From contig NZ_MJIG01000004.1 of NCBI RefSeq assembly GCF_001940245.1, positions 186,001-250,000 of the forward strand: a DNA stretch of 64,000 nt, written 5' to 3'. This stretch comes from Anaerostipes sp. 992a. GTDB taxonomy: Bacteria; Bacillota; Clostridia; Lachnospirales; Lachnospiraceae. How positions within the stretch are numbered: the stretch's first letter is position 1; every line of letters begins with the position of its first letter. Made by a program: the position numbers and the translations under genes. The notes below the pieces were generated by a model, which searched no databases, was not told the origin of the DNA, and worked only from the letters and a program-made list of their open reading frames with translations. This document shows positions 33,516 to 42,548 of this stretch, one piece after another.

Positions 33516-34610
33516 ATGCAAAAGAAAATCAACTATGGAATCGCAAAAGAGCTTTTCTCCCGCTTTTTGAATCATATCGTAATCTATGCCATCGTCCTGC
33601 TGGCAACCTCAGCCATTGGATACTTCTGGGGCCATAGTCAGATCTGGTATGCTGGTACATCTGAATACCAGTTCTTCCACTTTATCCAGGATTACTGGGT
33701 CGTTCTCTTTCTGATCTGCCTCATCACCGGCTGTATGTTGATTGCCGGTATCCATATCGTAAAATTTGCAAAGATTCTGGGAGAAATTACAGGAGCCGTC
33801 AGTGACCTTTCCAACCAGAGAGTCACTTATATCAAGCTGCCATCTCAGCTATACGAAGTAGAATCCGAATTAAATCAGATACTAACCCAGATGCAGCAAA
33901 ACCGCCAGATTGCAAAAGAGGCCGAGCAACGCAAAAACGATATGATCGTCTACATGGCCCATGACCTTAAGACACCTCTTACCTCCGTCATCGGCTATCT
34001 GACCCTGCTTCACGATGAGAAATCCATCCGTCCAGAACTGCAGGATAAATATCTGGGCATTGCCCTTCGAAAATCCGAACGACTAGAAGAACTGATCAAC
34101 GAATTTTTTGAAATGACAAAATACAACTTTTCGAATACCGTTCTTTCCATTTCAAAGGTAAACCTTTCTCTTATGCTGGAACAGCTGATCTTCGAATTTA
34201 AACTGATGTTCCATGAAAAAGGCGTGGACTGTCAGATGGACATCCAGCCAGATCTGACCATTCCGTGTGACGTAGAAAAGATGGAGCGTGTCTTCGACAA
34301 TCTGTTTAAAAACGCCTACAACTACTGCTATGAGAATACGACCATTCACGTACATTTAAAATCCAGCCCTATGGACGATGGCGTAATACTAACCATACAA
34401 AATGCAGGAAAGACGATTCCACAGGAAATGCTTGACCATCTATTCGAGCAATTCTTCCGGATGGATTCTTCCCGAAGCAGTAAGACCGGAGGAACCGGTC
34501 TGGGTCTGGCCATCGCCAGAGAAATCATCACGCTTCACCACGGAACCATTACCTGCGACAGCGAGAATGAAACCATCACTTTTACCGTTTTTCTTCCAAA
34601 AACGCCATAA
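33516..34610 (+). CDS. Sensor histidine kinase, VanS-like
   Basis: The 364-residue protein has two membrane segments (about 20-38 and 65-88) flanking a short extracellular loop, a HAMP-like linker, the phospho-acceptor motif YMAHDLKTPLTSVIGYL and a HATPase domain (N box NLFKNAYNYCYENT, G boxes SKTGGTGLGLAI). The dimerisation helix resembles VanS strongly. It probably senses envelope or peptidoglycan stress and phosphorylates the regulator encoded just upstream. AGGAGG precedes the start. The gene ends 12 bases from the convergent AAA_9 gene, with no clear terminator between. Confidence 0.93.
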   Translation: MQKKINYGIAKELFSRFLNHIVIYAIVLLATSAIGYFWGHSQIWYAGTSEYQFFHFIQDYWVVLFLICLITGCMLIAGIHIVKFAKILGEITGAVSDLSNQRVTYIKLPSQLYEVESELNQILTQMQQNRQIAKEAEQRKNDMIVYMAHDLKTPLTSVIGYLTLLHDEKSIRPELQDKYLGIALRKSERLEELINEFFEMTKYNFSNTVLSISKVNLSLMLEQLIFEFKLMFHEKGVDCQMDIQPDLTIPCDVEKMERVFDNLFKNAYNYCYENTTIHVHLKSSPMDDGVILTIQNAGKTIPQEMLDHLFEQFFRMDSSRSSKTGGTGLGLAIAREIITLHHGTITCDSENETITFTVFLPKTP

Positions 34611-34622
34611 AAACATGTTCAT

Positions 34623-36338
34623 TTACCTCAACTGAGAGCAGCTGTCATTTTCACATATATCCTTCATGATTTTAACCTTTTTTCCACAAAAAGCCACTCC
34701 ATAATTTAACGTTGTTATTACTTGATGATTTTTTTGTTCTACTGCATAATTTCGATCATATATCTGCTTTAATGCTTCTCTTGCCAATTCTTCCAGTTGT
34801 TCCTCTGTGCAATTCTTTTCTGATTTTAATTCAATCAAGATACCTGGTATTTTGTCTATTTTAGGCATTAGCTGAATATCAAACCTACCTTCTCCAGCCT
34901 CTCGATTTGATGTAATATAATATCGTTCCTCTAAAACTGCGCATAATCCAAGCATTAATCCATGATAGAAGCTCTCGTTTGCTGTATCATGATAGCTAAC
35001 GCTCTGTATCAGTAATGTCTGCAAATGCTCCTGCAATCGCTTATTATCCCCTGTATACAAAGCTTCCTGAATTGCAATAGTTGTTGACTGCGGCAACATT
35101 GGCTCTAACTTGGAAAGAATCTCTTTTCGATAAACATAAGAAATTTCCTTATTTGGCAATGCAACCTGGCACATATAATCTCCTCCAAATTGTGCATCTG
35201 ATTTCATTGCCTTTAAATATCCAGCCACCAACAGAAAACTATAAATAGAAGAAGGATTCTTTTGAATCTGCGGATATATGACTCCTATATCAATATGAGT
35301 AACAAATGATTCTTTTTGAACCAAAGATTGTAACCGTTCCATAATCTCTGGTGTTGCATTTTCCAGAATTTCTCCAATAATTTCATTGCTTCCTGTAGAT
35401 TGCCAAAATGCTTGTGGGATGCAGTCCGCATTGAAGTATCCAATCACTGACCAGGGATTAAAGATTTCTGTATTTCCAAAACAATATCCGTCATACCAGC
35501 TACAGATTTCGTCATACTTTTCTGAAACATGATAATAATCTGCCATCTTACGTACTTCATCCTGTGTAAAACCAAAATATTCACTATAACGCTGATCCAA
35601 AATAGAATTAATCTTCAAGTTATTCAGTCCACTGAAAATACTTTCTTTTGCCACACGTAAAATTCCCGTTAAAAATCCATAAGATAGATGCCGATTATCT
35701 TTTAATCCACCAGAAAATAAATTACGCATAAATCGAATAACTTCGTCATAATATCCAGAAACATAACCTTGCTGAATTGGAGTATCATATTCATCTATGA
35801 TAATAATCGGTGCAACCTTATAATGCATATCCAGCATCTTGGAAAGACGTAAAAGAGCATACGTTAATTCTACACGATCGGCAGAGCAGGACAATACTTT
35901 TTTAAAATATTCCTTCTCATAATCTTCACATTGATTACTATTTAACAGTTCTTTATGTCTACCGAATTCATCCTGTAGAATGGCCGCAATATTCTGTAAT
36001 GTCTCTTCCCATGTCTCAAACTTCACATCTTTAAACGTAAGAAAAATCACTGGATATTTGCCTTGATATTTTCGATACATTTCTCCACAAGCCCAAATTT
36101 TCTTATCACGAAAATAAACGGATGTATCTTCTTCTGTCTTTTCAAAAAATACACGCAGCATATCCATATTTAACGTTTTCCCAAAGCGACGAGGTCTGGT
36201 AAACAAAGAAACCTGTGGTCGCTCATCCAAAAAGTCCCGGATCATTAATGTTTTGTCAACATAGTAATATTCTGAAGATGCTTTACGATAATCTGAAATT
36301 CCAATTGGAAGTGGACGCTTTCCCGTTGTCTGACTCAT
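34623..36338 (-). CDS. AAA-ATPase-like / PD-(D/E)XK nuclease-like protein (AAA_9 + PDDEXK_9)
   Basis: This 571-residue protein starts with the AAA_9 signature PLPIGISDYRKASSEYYYVDK, then TRPRRFGKTLNMDM (Walker A-like), IIIIDEYDTPIQQ (Walker B-like) and a C-terminal domain with RFDIQLMPK and ILIELKSEKN, the D...ExK core of a PD-(D/E)XK nuclease fold. Such proteins are abundant and multicopy in gut Firmicutes and Bacteroidetes; function is unknown, with a mobile or defence link suspected. It has its own promoter, which is nearly duplicated upstream of the broken module at 46 kb. Confidence 0.88.
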   Translation of the reverse strand: MSQTTGKRPLPIGISDYRKASSEYYYVDKTLMIRDFLDERPQVSLFTRPRRFGKTLNMDMLRVFFEKTEEDTSVYFRDKKIWACGEMYRKYQGKYPVIFLTFKDVKFETWEETLQNIAAILQDEFGRHKELLNSNQCEDYEKEYFKKVLSCSADRVELTYALLRLSKMLDMHYKVAPIIIIDEYDTPIQQGYVSGYYDEVIRFMRNLFSGGLKDNRHLSYGFLTGILRVAKESIFSGLNNLKINSILDQRYSEYFGFTQDEVRKMADYYHVSEKYDEICSWYDGYCFGNTEIFNPWSVIGYFNADCIPQAFWQSTGSNEIIGEILENATPEIMERLQSLVQKESFVTHIDIGVIYPQIQKNPSSIYSFLLVAGYLKAMKSDAQFGGDYMCQVALPNKEISYVYRKEILSKLEPMLPQSTTIAIQEALYTGDNKRLQEHLQTLLIQSVSYHDTANESFYHGLMLGLCAVLEERYYITSNREAGEGRFDIQLMPKIDKIPGILIELKSEKNCTEEQLEELAREALKQIYDRNYAVEQKNHQVITTLNYGVAFCGKKVKIMKDICENDSCSQLR

Positions 36339-36380
36339 TCTGCACCGTTCCTTTCTAAATATAATATAGTATCTCTATTG

Positions 36381-36409
36381 ATTTTAACACAATCCAGATA
36401 AAATATGAA
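36381..36409 (-). promoter_or_regulatory. Promoter of the AAA_9 gene, shared with the 46-kb module
   Basis: Minus-strand -35 TTCATA and -10 TAAAAT have 17-base spacing. The surrounding 37 bases (36381-36417) match 46161-46197 at 30 of 37 positions. Confidence 0.55.
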
Positions 36410-36471
36410 CCTTCGTTGCCGATCGCATTCTTAAATATTTCCCAATAACACTTTTTCCAATTCCCACATAT

Positions 36472-36480
36472 CATAAATTA
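36472..36480 (+). promoter_or_regulatory. Possible SigK-type -10 element of dpaA
   Basis: CATAAATTA fits the -10 pattern CATANNNTA of late mother-cell promoters, 20 bases before the dpaA start. No AC is found at the usual distance upstream, so the call is weak, though spoVF operons are known to be late mother-cell genes. Confidence 0.35.
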
Positions 36481-36500
36481 AACTATTTTGGAGGTTTTCC

Positions 36501-37400
36501 ATGAACGATCAATATGACTATGCCGTCATAGGCGGTGATATGCGTCAGGTATATCTTGTGGAAGAGCTTGCACACGACTCAAACCGCATCTGCCACTATG
36601 GGCTTTGTGCGGTACCGGAGCGGCATCGTTGTTCCCCTGCCTCTTTCGTTACTGCTGCAAACTCTCTGGAAGAAATCTGCAATGCTTCTCCTTGCATCCT
36701 GTGTCCGATTCCTTTCAGTAAGCATGGAGAATTCTTGCATCAATCTGCATTTGACAAAGCTCTGCCCCTTAACCTGCTTCTTTCCAATCTGAAACCGGGT
36801 CAATCGCTTTTTGCCGGATGTATCCCCAAAGATTTTCGATCAGAAGCTGTCCATATGGGCGTGCACGTCTTTGACCTGATGTCAGATCTTCCCCTGTCCT
36901 ACTTTAACACCATTGCAACCGCCGAAGGTGCCATATGTGAAGCAATCAAGCAAAGTCCCATCAATCTACATCAAAGCTCCTGTGCTATTTTGGGCTATGG
37001 AAAATGTGGTAAAACTCTTGCAGCCTATCTAAAAGGAATGTTTTGTCATGTATCTGTTGCCTCCAATCAAGAGGAAGAATGTGCTCAGGCCGCCCTTGTG
37101 ACTGACAGGGCCCAAAGCTTAGAAGATTTCGGAACGTGTGTGGAGACTTTTGACTTTATCTTTAACACAATCCCTTCTACCGTGATTACTTCCGACCTTC
37201 TTGCAAGGATGAAAAGTACCGTTACCATCATCGACATTGCCTCTGCTCCCGGCGGCGTGGATGGGAAAGCTGCCAAAAAGCTTGGAATCCATGCCTTATT
37301 ATGCCCTGGTCTCCCCGGAAAGTATGCACCTTCCTCATCCGCCAGGGCTATAAAAAAAGCAATTGAAAGAATTTTAAAGGAGGATCTCACATGTCTTTAA
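36501..37400 (+). CDS. dpaA: Dipicolinate synthase subunit A
   Basis: This 299-residue subunit of the enzyme makes dipicolinic acid from dihydrodipicolinate in the mother cell during sporulation. It starts MNDQYDYAVIGGDMRQVYLV and carries a Rossmann motif SCAILGYGKCGKTLAAYL at about 155-172, as in SpoVFA. It overlaps dpaB by 10 bases. GGAGG lies 8 bases before the ATG. Its presence is strong evidence that the organism forms spores. Confidence 0.95.
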   Translation: MNDQYDYAVIGGDMRQVYLVEELAHDSNRICHYGLCAVPERHRCSPASFVTAANSLEEICNASPCILCPIPFSKHGEFLHQSAFDKALPLNLLLSNLKPGQSLFAGCIPKDFRSEAVHMGVHVFDLMSDLPLSYFNTIATAEGAICEAIKQSPINLHQSSCAILGYGKCGKTLAAYLKGMFCHVSVASNQEEECAQAALVTDRAQSLEDFGTCVETFDFIFNTIPSTVITSDLLARMKSTVTIIDIASAPGGVDGKAAKKLGIHALLCPGLPGKYAPSSSARAIKKAIERILKEDLTCL

Positions 37401-37969
37401 AAGGAAAACGTGTCGGAATCGCCCTTACGGGCTCTTTTTGTACCTATGAAAAGGTATTTCAAGAACTAAAGAAGCTAACCGACGAGGGTGCCCTTGTGCA
37501 GACCATCTTTTCCGATGCTGCAGGAACCATTGACAGCCGTTTTGGAAAGGCCGAAGACTTCATCAAAAAGGCCGAAGAAATCACCAGGCAAAAGCCAATG
37601 CTAACCATACCGGAGGCAGAGCCGATTGGGCCTGACAGCCTGCTGGATATCCTCGTTCTATTTCCATGTACCGGCAATACTATTGCCAAACTTGCCAATG
37701 GCATCACCGATACGCCTGCCTTAATGGCCGCAAAAGCACACCTTCGAAATAATAAGCCGCTGCTGATTTCTATCTCCACAAACGATGCCCTGGGCATGAA
37801 TATGAAAAATATCGGCCTGCTGCTAAATGCCAAAAATATCTATTTTGTTCCGTTTGGTCAGGATAACCCCGAGAAAAAGCCAAACTCCATGATTGCCCAC
37901 ACAGAGCTGCTGATTCCTTCTCTGGAAGCCGCTCTTCATGGCAGGCAATATCAACCGATCATATGCTAA
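37391..37969 (+). CDS. dpaB: Dipicolinate synthase subunit B
   Basis: This 192-residue flavoprotein-fold subunit (SpoVFB) begins MSLKGKRVGIALTGSFCTYE. Conserved segments include VLFPCTGNTIAKLANGITDT and the nucleotide-binding style region NNKPLLISISTNDALG. It works with DpaA to make spore dipicolinate. Overlap with dpaA implies coupled translation. The asparagine synthetase gene follows after 15 bases, so the transcript probably includes asnB. Confidence 0.95.
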   Translation: MSLKGKRVGIALTGSFCTYEKVFQELKKLTDEGALVQTIFSDAAGTIDSRFGKAEDFIKKAEEITRQKPMLTIPEAEPIGPDSLLDILVLFPCTGNTIAKLANGITDTPALMAAKAHLRNNKPLLISISTNDALGMNMKNIGLLLNAKNIYFVPFGQDNPEKKPNSMIAHTELLIPSLEAALHGRQYQPIIC

Positions 37970-37984
37970 AAAGGAGAGTTTACC

Positions 37985-39835
37985 ATGTGTGGAATCGCAG
38001 GTTTTTATAATCCCAATGCAAATTTTACAATGGAAAAAGACAAATGGCAGCATATCCTGGATGATATGAACCGCACACAAAAACGCAGAGGGCCTGATGA
38101 TGAAGGGACTTATCTAAGTCCCTTATGTGGCCTGGCCCATGTGCGGCTTGAGATCATTGACCTGATTACCGGGCAGCAGCCCATGGTCAGAAAAATGGAA
38201 GGCCGAGAATGCGCCATCGTCTTTAATGGCGAAATCTACAATATGAAAGAACGAAAAGCAGAGCTTCTAAAAGAAGGGGCAACCTTCCATACTACCAGCG
38301 ATACCGAAGTCATCCTGGCAGGATACATGCTTCACGGTAAGGACTATATCAAAAAGCTGAATGGCATTTTCGCAATCGCACTATGGGATTCCGCCTCTGG
38401 ACAGATCCATCTATTCCGTGATCGCCTTGGCGTAAAACCACTCTTTTATACGATGATCGACCACACCCTTGTGTTCGCTTCCGAAATCAAAGGATTATTC
38501 GCCTATCCGGGTGTCAGACCTGTTCTGGATCACGACGGACTGTGTGAGATCTTTGCCCTTGGTCCGGCAAAGACGTATGGAAAAGGTGTTTTCAAGAATA
38601 TCAAGGAAGTCCTTCCCGGCTACTGCCTCACCTTTCGTCAGGGATCCTGTACGATAGAGGCCTACTGGAAGCTGGAAAGCCATCCTCATGAGGATTCTAT
38701 GGAAAAAACCATCGAAAAAACCGCATGGCTTGTGGAAGATGCGATAAAAAAGCAGATGCTCTCCGATATTCCCATCAGTACCTTTCTCTCTGGTGGCTTA
38801 GACAGCAGCCTGGTTACAGCCATCTGTGCAAAAGAGCTAAAAAAACAAGGAAAGGTACTGAATACCTTTTCCTTTGATTTTCAGGATAATCAAAAATACT
38901 TTCACTCTAACTCCTTCCAGCCCAGTCAGGACCGTCCATATGTAGAGCAAATGGTTGCCTTTGTCAAGACAAACCACCATTTCCTGGAATGTAACAATCA
39001 AGAACAGTTAGAGTGCTTATATAAGGCTGTGGATGCCAGAGACCTTCCCTGTATGGCTGACGTGGAGTCCTCCATGCTCTACTTCTGTTCCAAGGTCACG
39101 AAATACAACAAGGTGACGCTGACCGGTGAATGTGCCGATGAAATCTTTGGCGGTTATCCATGGTTCCACGATCCAAACGCATTTCAGACAGATGCCTTTC
39201 CATGGTCAAAGAGTATGGAACCCAGAAAAACACTTTTATCCGATGATGTCATCAATAGCCTGCATATGGAAGAATATGCTCATGCTGCTTATGAAAAAAC
39301 TATTCAGGAGACCCCTCTCCTGCCAGAAGACACCCCCGAAGAAAAACGGAGACGGGAAATCGCATATCTCAACCTGCGCTGGTTTATGGCAACCCTTCTG
39401 GACCGAATGGACCGCACCAGCATGTACAATGGGTTGGAAGCCAGAGTCCCCCTTGCCGACCACCGGATCGTGGAATATGTCTTTAATATCCCATGGCATA
39501 TGAAATGTCCTAATGGCATTGTAAAAGGACTCCTTCGGCATACCGGCAAAGGAATGCTGCCTGAGGATATTCTTTGGAGAAGAAAAAGTCCTTATCCAAA
39601 AACCTATGATCCAAACTATGAGAACCTGCTGGGAAACCAGCTAAAAGAAGTGCTTGCAGACCCTTTGGCACCGATTCGTACACTGCTGGACGAAAAAAAA
39701 GTCCATACCTTTCTTAACAGTCCTTCCGATTATGGAAAGCCATGGTACGGACAACTGATGGCAGGTCCACAGATGCTGGCCTATCTACTGCAGGTAAATT
39801 ATTGGTTGGAAAAATACAAGATTCAGATTATATGA
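37985..39835 (+). CDS. asnB: Asparagine synthetase (glutamine-hydrolysing)
   Basis: The 616-residue enzyme has an N-terminal class II glutaminase domain with the nucleophile Cys2 (MCGIAGFYNP) and a C-terminal ATP pyrophosphatase domain (PP-loop FLSGGLDSSLVTA). It amidates aspartate using glutamine and ATP. AAAGGAG precedes the start. It directly follows dpaAB and probably shares their transcript. Asparagine synthetase genes linked to sporulation are known in Bacillus (asnO), so a sporulation-time role is plausible but not shown. Confidence 0.95.
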   Translation: MCGIAGFYNPNANFTMEKDKWQHILDDMNRTQKRRGPDDEGTYLSPLCGLAHVRLEIIDLITGQQPMVRKMEGRECAIVFNGEIYNMKERKAELLKEGATFHTTSDTEVILAGYMLHGKDYIKKLNGIFAIALWDSASGQIHLFRDRLGVKPLFYTMIDHTLVFASEIKGLFAYPGVRPVLDHDGLCEIFALGPAKTYGKGVFKNIKEVLPGYCLTFRQGSCTIEAYWKLESHPHEDSMEKTIEKTAWLVEDAIKKQMLSDIPISTFLSGGLDSSLVTAICAKELKKQGKVLNTFSFDFQDNQKYFHSNSFQPSQDRPYVEQMVAFVKTNHHFLECNNQEQLECLYKAVDARDLPCMADVESSMLYFCSKVTKYNKVTLTGECADEIFGGYPWFHDPNAFQTDAFPWSKSMEPRKTLLSDDVINSLHMEEYAHAAYEKTIQETPLLPEDTPEEKRRREIAYLNLRWFMATLLDRMDRTSMYNGLEARVPLADHRIVEYVFNIPWHMKCPNGIVKGLLRHTGKGMLPEDILWRRKSPYPKTYDPNYENLLGNQLKEVLADPLAPIRTLLDEKKVHTFLNSPSDYGKPWYGQLMAGPQMLAYLLQVNYWLEKYKIQII

Positions 39836-39872
39836 TCAAGAATAGAAAAGCTACCGGACACACATAGAATAA

Positions 39873-39912
39873 AACGCTTGTATCTTACATTCTAATGCAA
39901 GATACAAGCGTT
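39873..39912. terminator. Bidirectional terminator between asnB and the Septu-like genes
   Basis: A perfect 14-bp stem (39873-39886 with 39899-39912) is flanked by ATTTTA on the + side and TTTTATTC on the minus side. The genes on both sides converge on it. Confidence 0.9.
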
Positions 39913-39921
39913 ATTTTACCA

Positions 39922-40572
39922 TCAATATCGTTTTAAATGTTTCTTTATGTACCATTGAATAATTCCAACATATTCTTGATACTGACCTAAGCTATCAGTG
40001 TTATTATAAACTTTTTCCAATTTTCTTAACAATGTTTCTGCACTTTTTCCTTTTGGAATCTCATTCAATTTATGAATAACAGGTTTTAATGCCGCCTTAC
40101 GATTAGAGATTAATGTTCCATATTTATCATTAAGATTCAATATTTCATTTAATTCTTTATTATAAACAGAATTCTTAGAATATATTTTCCCTGAATTATC
40201 ATAATAAATAGTCTCCATATCTGACTTTTTTTGAGGATTAAGTGTTAATGTATTATTACCTTTTTTCGTATCACAAGTAAATCTTCTCGGGTCAATTCTC
40301 CCCGTTTCACTTTTCCGTTTTTGATTTCCGTCACATACTGCAAGAAGATTCTTATAATCCATTTCATTTTCTTTATTCCTAGCATGATAATGTTCAATCT
40401 TCAATGAATTATTATCTCGAATTCTTCGCATGCAATATGCACAAAGATATTTTTGTTCAACTAGTAATTGATTTCGAATCTCTGTTTTGTCCAAATCGTC
40501 AAAAGACATACTAGGAGTATTTTTCTGCTGTATCAAGCTAACTGGCTCTTTCCCTTTTTGTATATAAATCAT
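39922..40572 (-). CDS. HNH endonuclease, Septu PtuB-like (TIGR02646 type)
   Basis: This 216-residue protein has an HNH nuclease core: CAYCMRRI (zinc CxxC), KIEHYHARNKEN (catalytic His region), DYKNLLAVCDG, and further down a FTCDTK segment. The family partners SMC-like ATPases in the Septu anti-phage system and in some retrons. It lies 13 bases after the ATPase gene on the same strand, the usual PtuA-PtuB order. It would cut phage or host nucleic acid when released by the ATPase (family knowledge). Base composition is AT-rich compared with the flanking asnB gene. Confidence 0.85.
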   Translation of the reverse strand: MIYIQKGKEPVSLIQQKNTPSMSFDDLDKTEIRNQLLVEQKYLCAYCMRRIRDNNSLKIEHYHARNKENEMDYKNLLAVCDGNQKRKSETGRIDPRRFTCDTKKGNNTLTLNPQKKSDMETIYYDNSGKIYSKNSVYNKELNEILNLNDKYGTLISNRKAALKPVIHKLNEIPKGKSAETLLRKLEKVYNNTDSLGQYQEYVGIIQWYIKKHLKRY

Positions 40573-40585
40573 TTATAACACTTCC

Positions 40586-41872
40586 CTAAATCTGTTCTAC
40601 ATCGTAAGAGATTTTTGCTTCAACGACATCCGAATCATTATCGCCCAAAATATCTTCTAACTTTTCTAGTTCCTTTTTCGCTTCTTCATAATTCTCTACA
40701 GATAAATTATGATAAAATGAATCCAATAACTTAGTGATCACATCTGGACGTACTTCTACCTTCATCATTTCTCTTAATATCGTAGATATATCTCTGCCAT
40801 ATGTTGCATTAATTGGCTTATATACTTGATAATTTTCAAATAGTAATATATGTTCCTTTTGGATATTGGCAAGAATACTTGGAGCATGAGTTGTCACAAT
40901 AAATTGAACTTTTGGAAATATGAAATGCAAATCTTCCATAATCCTTTTCTGCCATTCCGGATGAAGATGCATATCTACTTCATCAATTAAAACAATACCC
41001 GTTGTTTCGTCCAAAACATGTTCCAACAACTGGGGATTCAACACTGCCATACGATAAGCGATATCAGCCACCATACTTATGGTGCTTCTCAATCCGTCAC
41101 TTAGCATCTTCATTGACAATTTTTCTCTTCCATTACATCCATCAAAAGTAATTTCTATTTCATGAGTTTTTAATTTATATTCGAATTTTACATTATTTTT
41201 ATCATTATTTGCTCCTGCATAACACCTCGCCATAGCCATTTTTACAGCTTCTAATTCTGGAATTTTTTCTCCTTCCTGTATTTCGATCATCGTCATTTGT
41301 TCAAACCAACGCATCATCAACTTGTCATTAGACGCGGAATCTAGGCAATCTATATATCCACTTGTCCTCGTAAATTTCGTGTTTTGATTCTGATTTTTTT
41401 TCTGCTTTTTTTGCATATATAAGCGTCCTGTGCCATAGTAAGCAATAATTGGAAGAATAATGTCTTTATTTCCCTTTCTTATTTCTTCTTGAATTTTTCT
41501 GGCATAATCCATAATTTTCTTTGCTCCAGTAATCAAAGTTTTTCCATTAGGCCTTTGAAGAGATCTTGTCCATTCTATCTTCTTTTCGTTAATATTACAA
41601 TCTGCATATATTTCAACAGGATATTGTGCTTCTCCATCCATCCTGCTTCCCAATTCAAACATTTGTAAACGAGCATCATCCTGCCCTATTCCATTCGAAG
41701 AAATTCCATCAAAGCCAGCAATATAACTTCCCAAAGCTAATGATATTCCATCTAATACGCTTGACTTTCCTGCTCCATTCACTCCAACTAAAACTGTATA
41801 CTCTTTATTTAAATCAATTTCAATTTCCTCAAAACAACGAAAATTTTTAAGAGATATTTTATTTAAAAACAT
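40586..41872 (-). CDS. SMC-like AAA ATPase, Septu PtuA-like
   Basis: The 428-residue ATPase starts MFLNKISLKNFRCFEEIEID with Walker A LVGVNGAGKSSVLDG, an ABC-type signature MLSDGLRSTISMV and Walker B GIVLIDEVDMHLHPEWQ followed by the switch His in IVTTHAPSILAN. There is no TOPRIM domain, so it is not an OLD nuclease. With the HNH gene downstream it matches a Septu (PtuAB) defence pair. No reverse transcriptase is present, which argues against a retron of the Ec78 type. The upstream 110 bases are followed by a gene fragment and an IS66 copy, typical of a defence island. Confidence 0.87.
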   Translation of the reverse strand: MFLNKISLKNFRCFEEIEIDLNKEYTVLVGVNGAGKSSVLDGISLALGSYIAGFDGISSNGIGQDDARLQMFELGSRMDGEAQYPVEIYADCNINEKKIEWTRSLQRPNGKTLITGAKKIMDYARKIQEEIRKGNKDIILPIIAYYGTGRLYMQKKQKKNQNQNTKFTRTSGYIDCLDSASNDKLMMRWFEQMTMIEIQEGEKIPELEAVKMAMARCYAGANNDKNNVKFEYKLKTHEIEITFDGCNGREKLSMKMLSDGLRSTISMVADIAYRMAVLNPQLLEHVLDETTGIVLIDEVDMHLHPEWQKRIMEDLHFIFPKVQFIVTTHAPSILANIQKEHILLFENYQVYKPINATYGRDISTILREMMKVEVRPDVITKLLDSFYHNLSVENYEEAKKELEKLEDILGDNDSDVVEAKISYDVEQI

Positions 41873-41983
41873 GTGTTTTACACCTCAATAATTTAACAAA
41901 ATTCCTATACTATAAATAGTTTCCATTATTCCTTAGTCTACCACATTGACTGCAAAACAACAATATCATTTGGGTTCTATGAA

Positions 41984-42025
41984 TGCTTTCAACAATTATT
42001 TCTGGAAACAATGTCTCCATTAAAG
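41984..42025 (-). pseudogene. Fragment of a second copy of the 46-kb module gene, cut by IS66
   Basis: These 42 bases match 45990-46031 with three mismatches and encode LMETLFPEIIVES on the minus strand, versus LMGTLFPEIIVES in the other copy. The match ends exactly where the IS66 terminal sequence GTAAACGG begins (42026), so the IS inserted into, or recombined at, a paralogous gene. The upstream part of that copy is absent. Confidence 0.8.
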
Positions 42026-42155
42026 GTAAACGGTAGAATACAAGTACCTTTTTATTGATTTGAAATTATGCCATAATTACACTCGACAAGAAACTATAAG
42101 TCTAAAGAGTTTAGCACTCAACTTTTTTGACTGATTATAATCAGGAGGTACGATT

Positions 42156-42548
42156 ATGGCTACACAAACCAGTTTAGTTGCCCAACAGGTCCGTCTCAAG
42201 CAGTGGGCTGAACAGATCAGAGAATGTCAGAACCGTCCGGAAGGTATGGATGTCAAAACCTGGTGCACCCAAAATAATATCACAAAAGCGAGTTATTATT
42301 ACCGGTTACGCAGGGTACGTGAAGCTTGTCTTGAACAGATTCAGAACACAGATCCTGTGTTTGTTGAACTTCCTGCCCCGGATAATCATGCAGCAACACC
42401 AGCTAATGTTCCGGCCCTAGGCATTCCTGTTGATCAAACACCTGTGATCCGAATTAAAAATATCAGGAGACTTTCTGCAGAAATATTTTCTACTGCCTCT
42501 CCTGAAATGCTCCATTACCTTATAGAGGCTTTTAACCATGTTGAATGA
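42156..42548 (+). CDS. IS66 accessory protein TnpA
   Basis: This 130-residue protein of the IS66 OrfA family has an N-terminal helix-turn-helix-like region (VKTWCTQNNITKASYYYRLR) and a C-terminal strand-rich part ending PEMLHYLIEAFNHVE. AGGAGG precedes the ATG. It overlaps tnpB by 11 bases, the usual IS66 arrangement. Its function in transposition is unknown, though the gene is required in studied IS66 elements. The absent tnpC means this copy cannot move by itself. Confidence 0.9.
   Translation: MATQTSLVAQQVRLKQWAEQIRECQNRPEGMDVKTWCTQNNITKASYYYRLRRVREACLEQIQNTDPVFVELPAPDNHAATPANVPALGIPVDQTPVIRIKNIRRLSAEIFSTASPEMLHYLIEAFNHVE

Noticed and set aside
32794-34610. Glycopeptide resistance operon
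   Set aside because: Only the regulator and sensor are present; no D-Ala-D-Lac or D-Ala-D-Ser ligase, VanH or VanX homologue is encoded in the window.
39922-41872. Retron of the Ec78 type (which also uses a PtuAB pair)
   Set aside because: No reverse transcriptase gene or msr-msd-like segment is found within several kilobases on either side.
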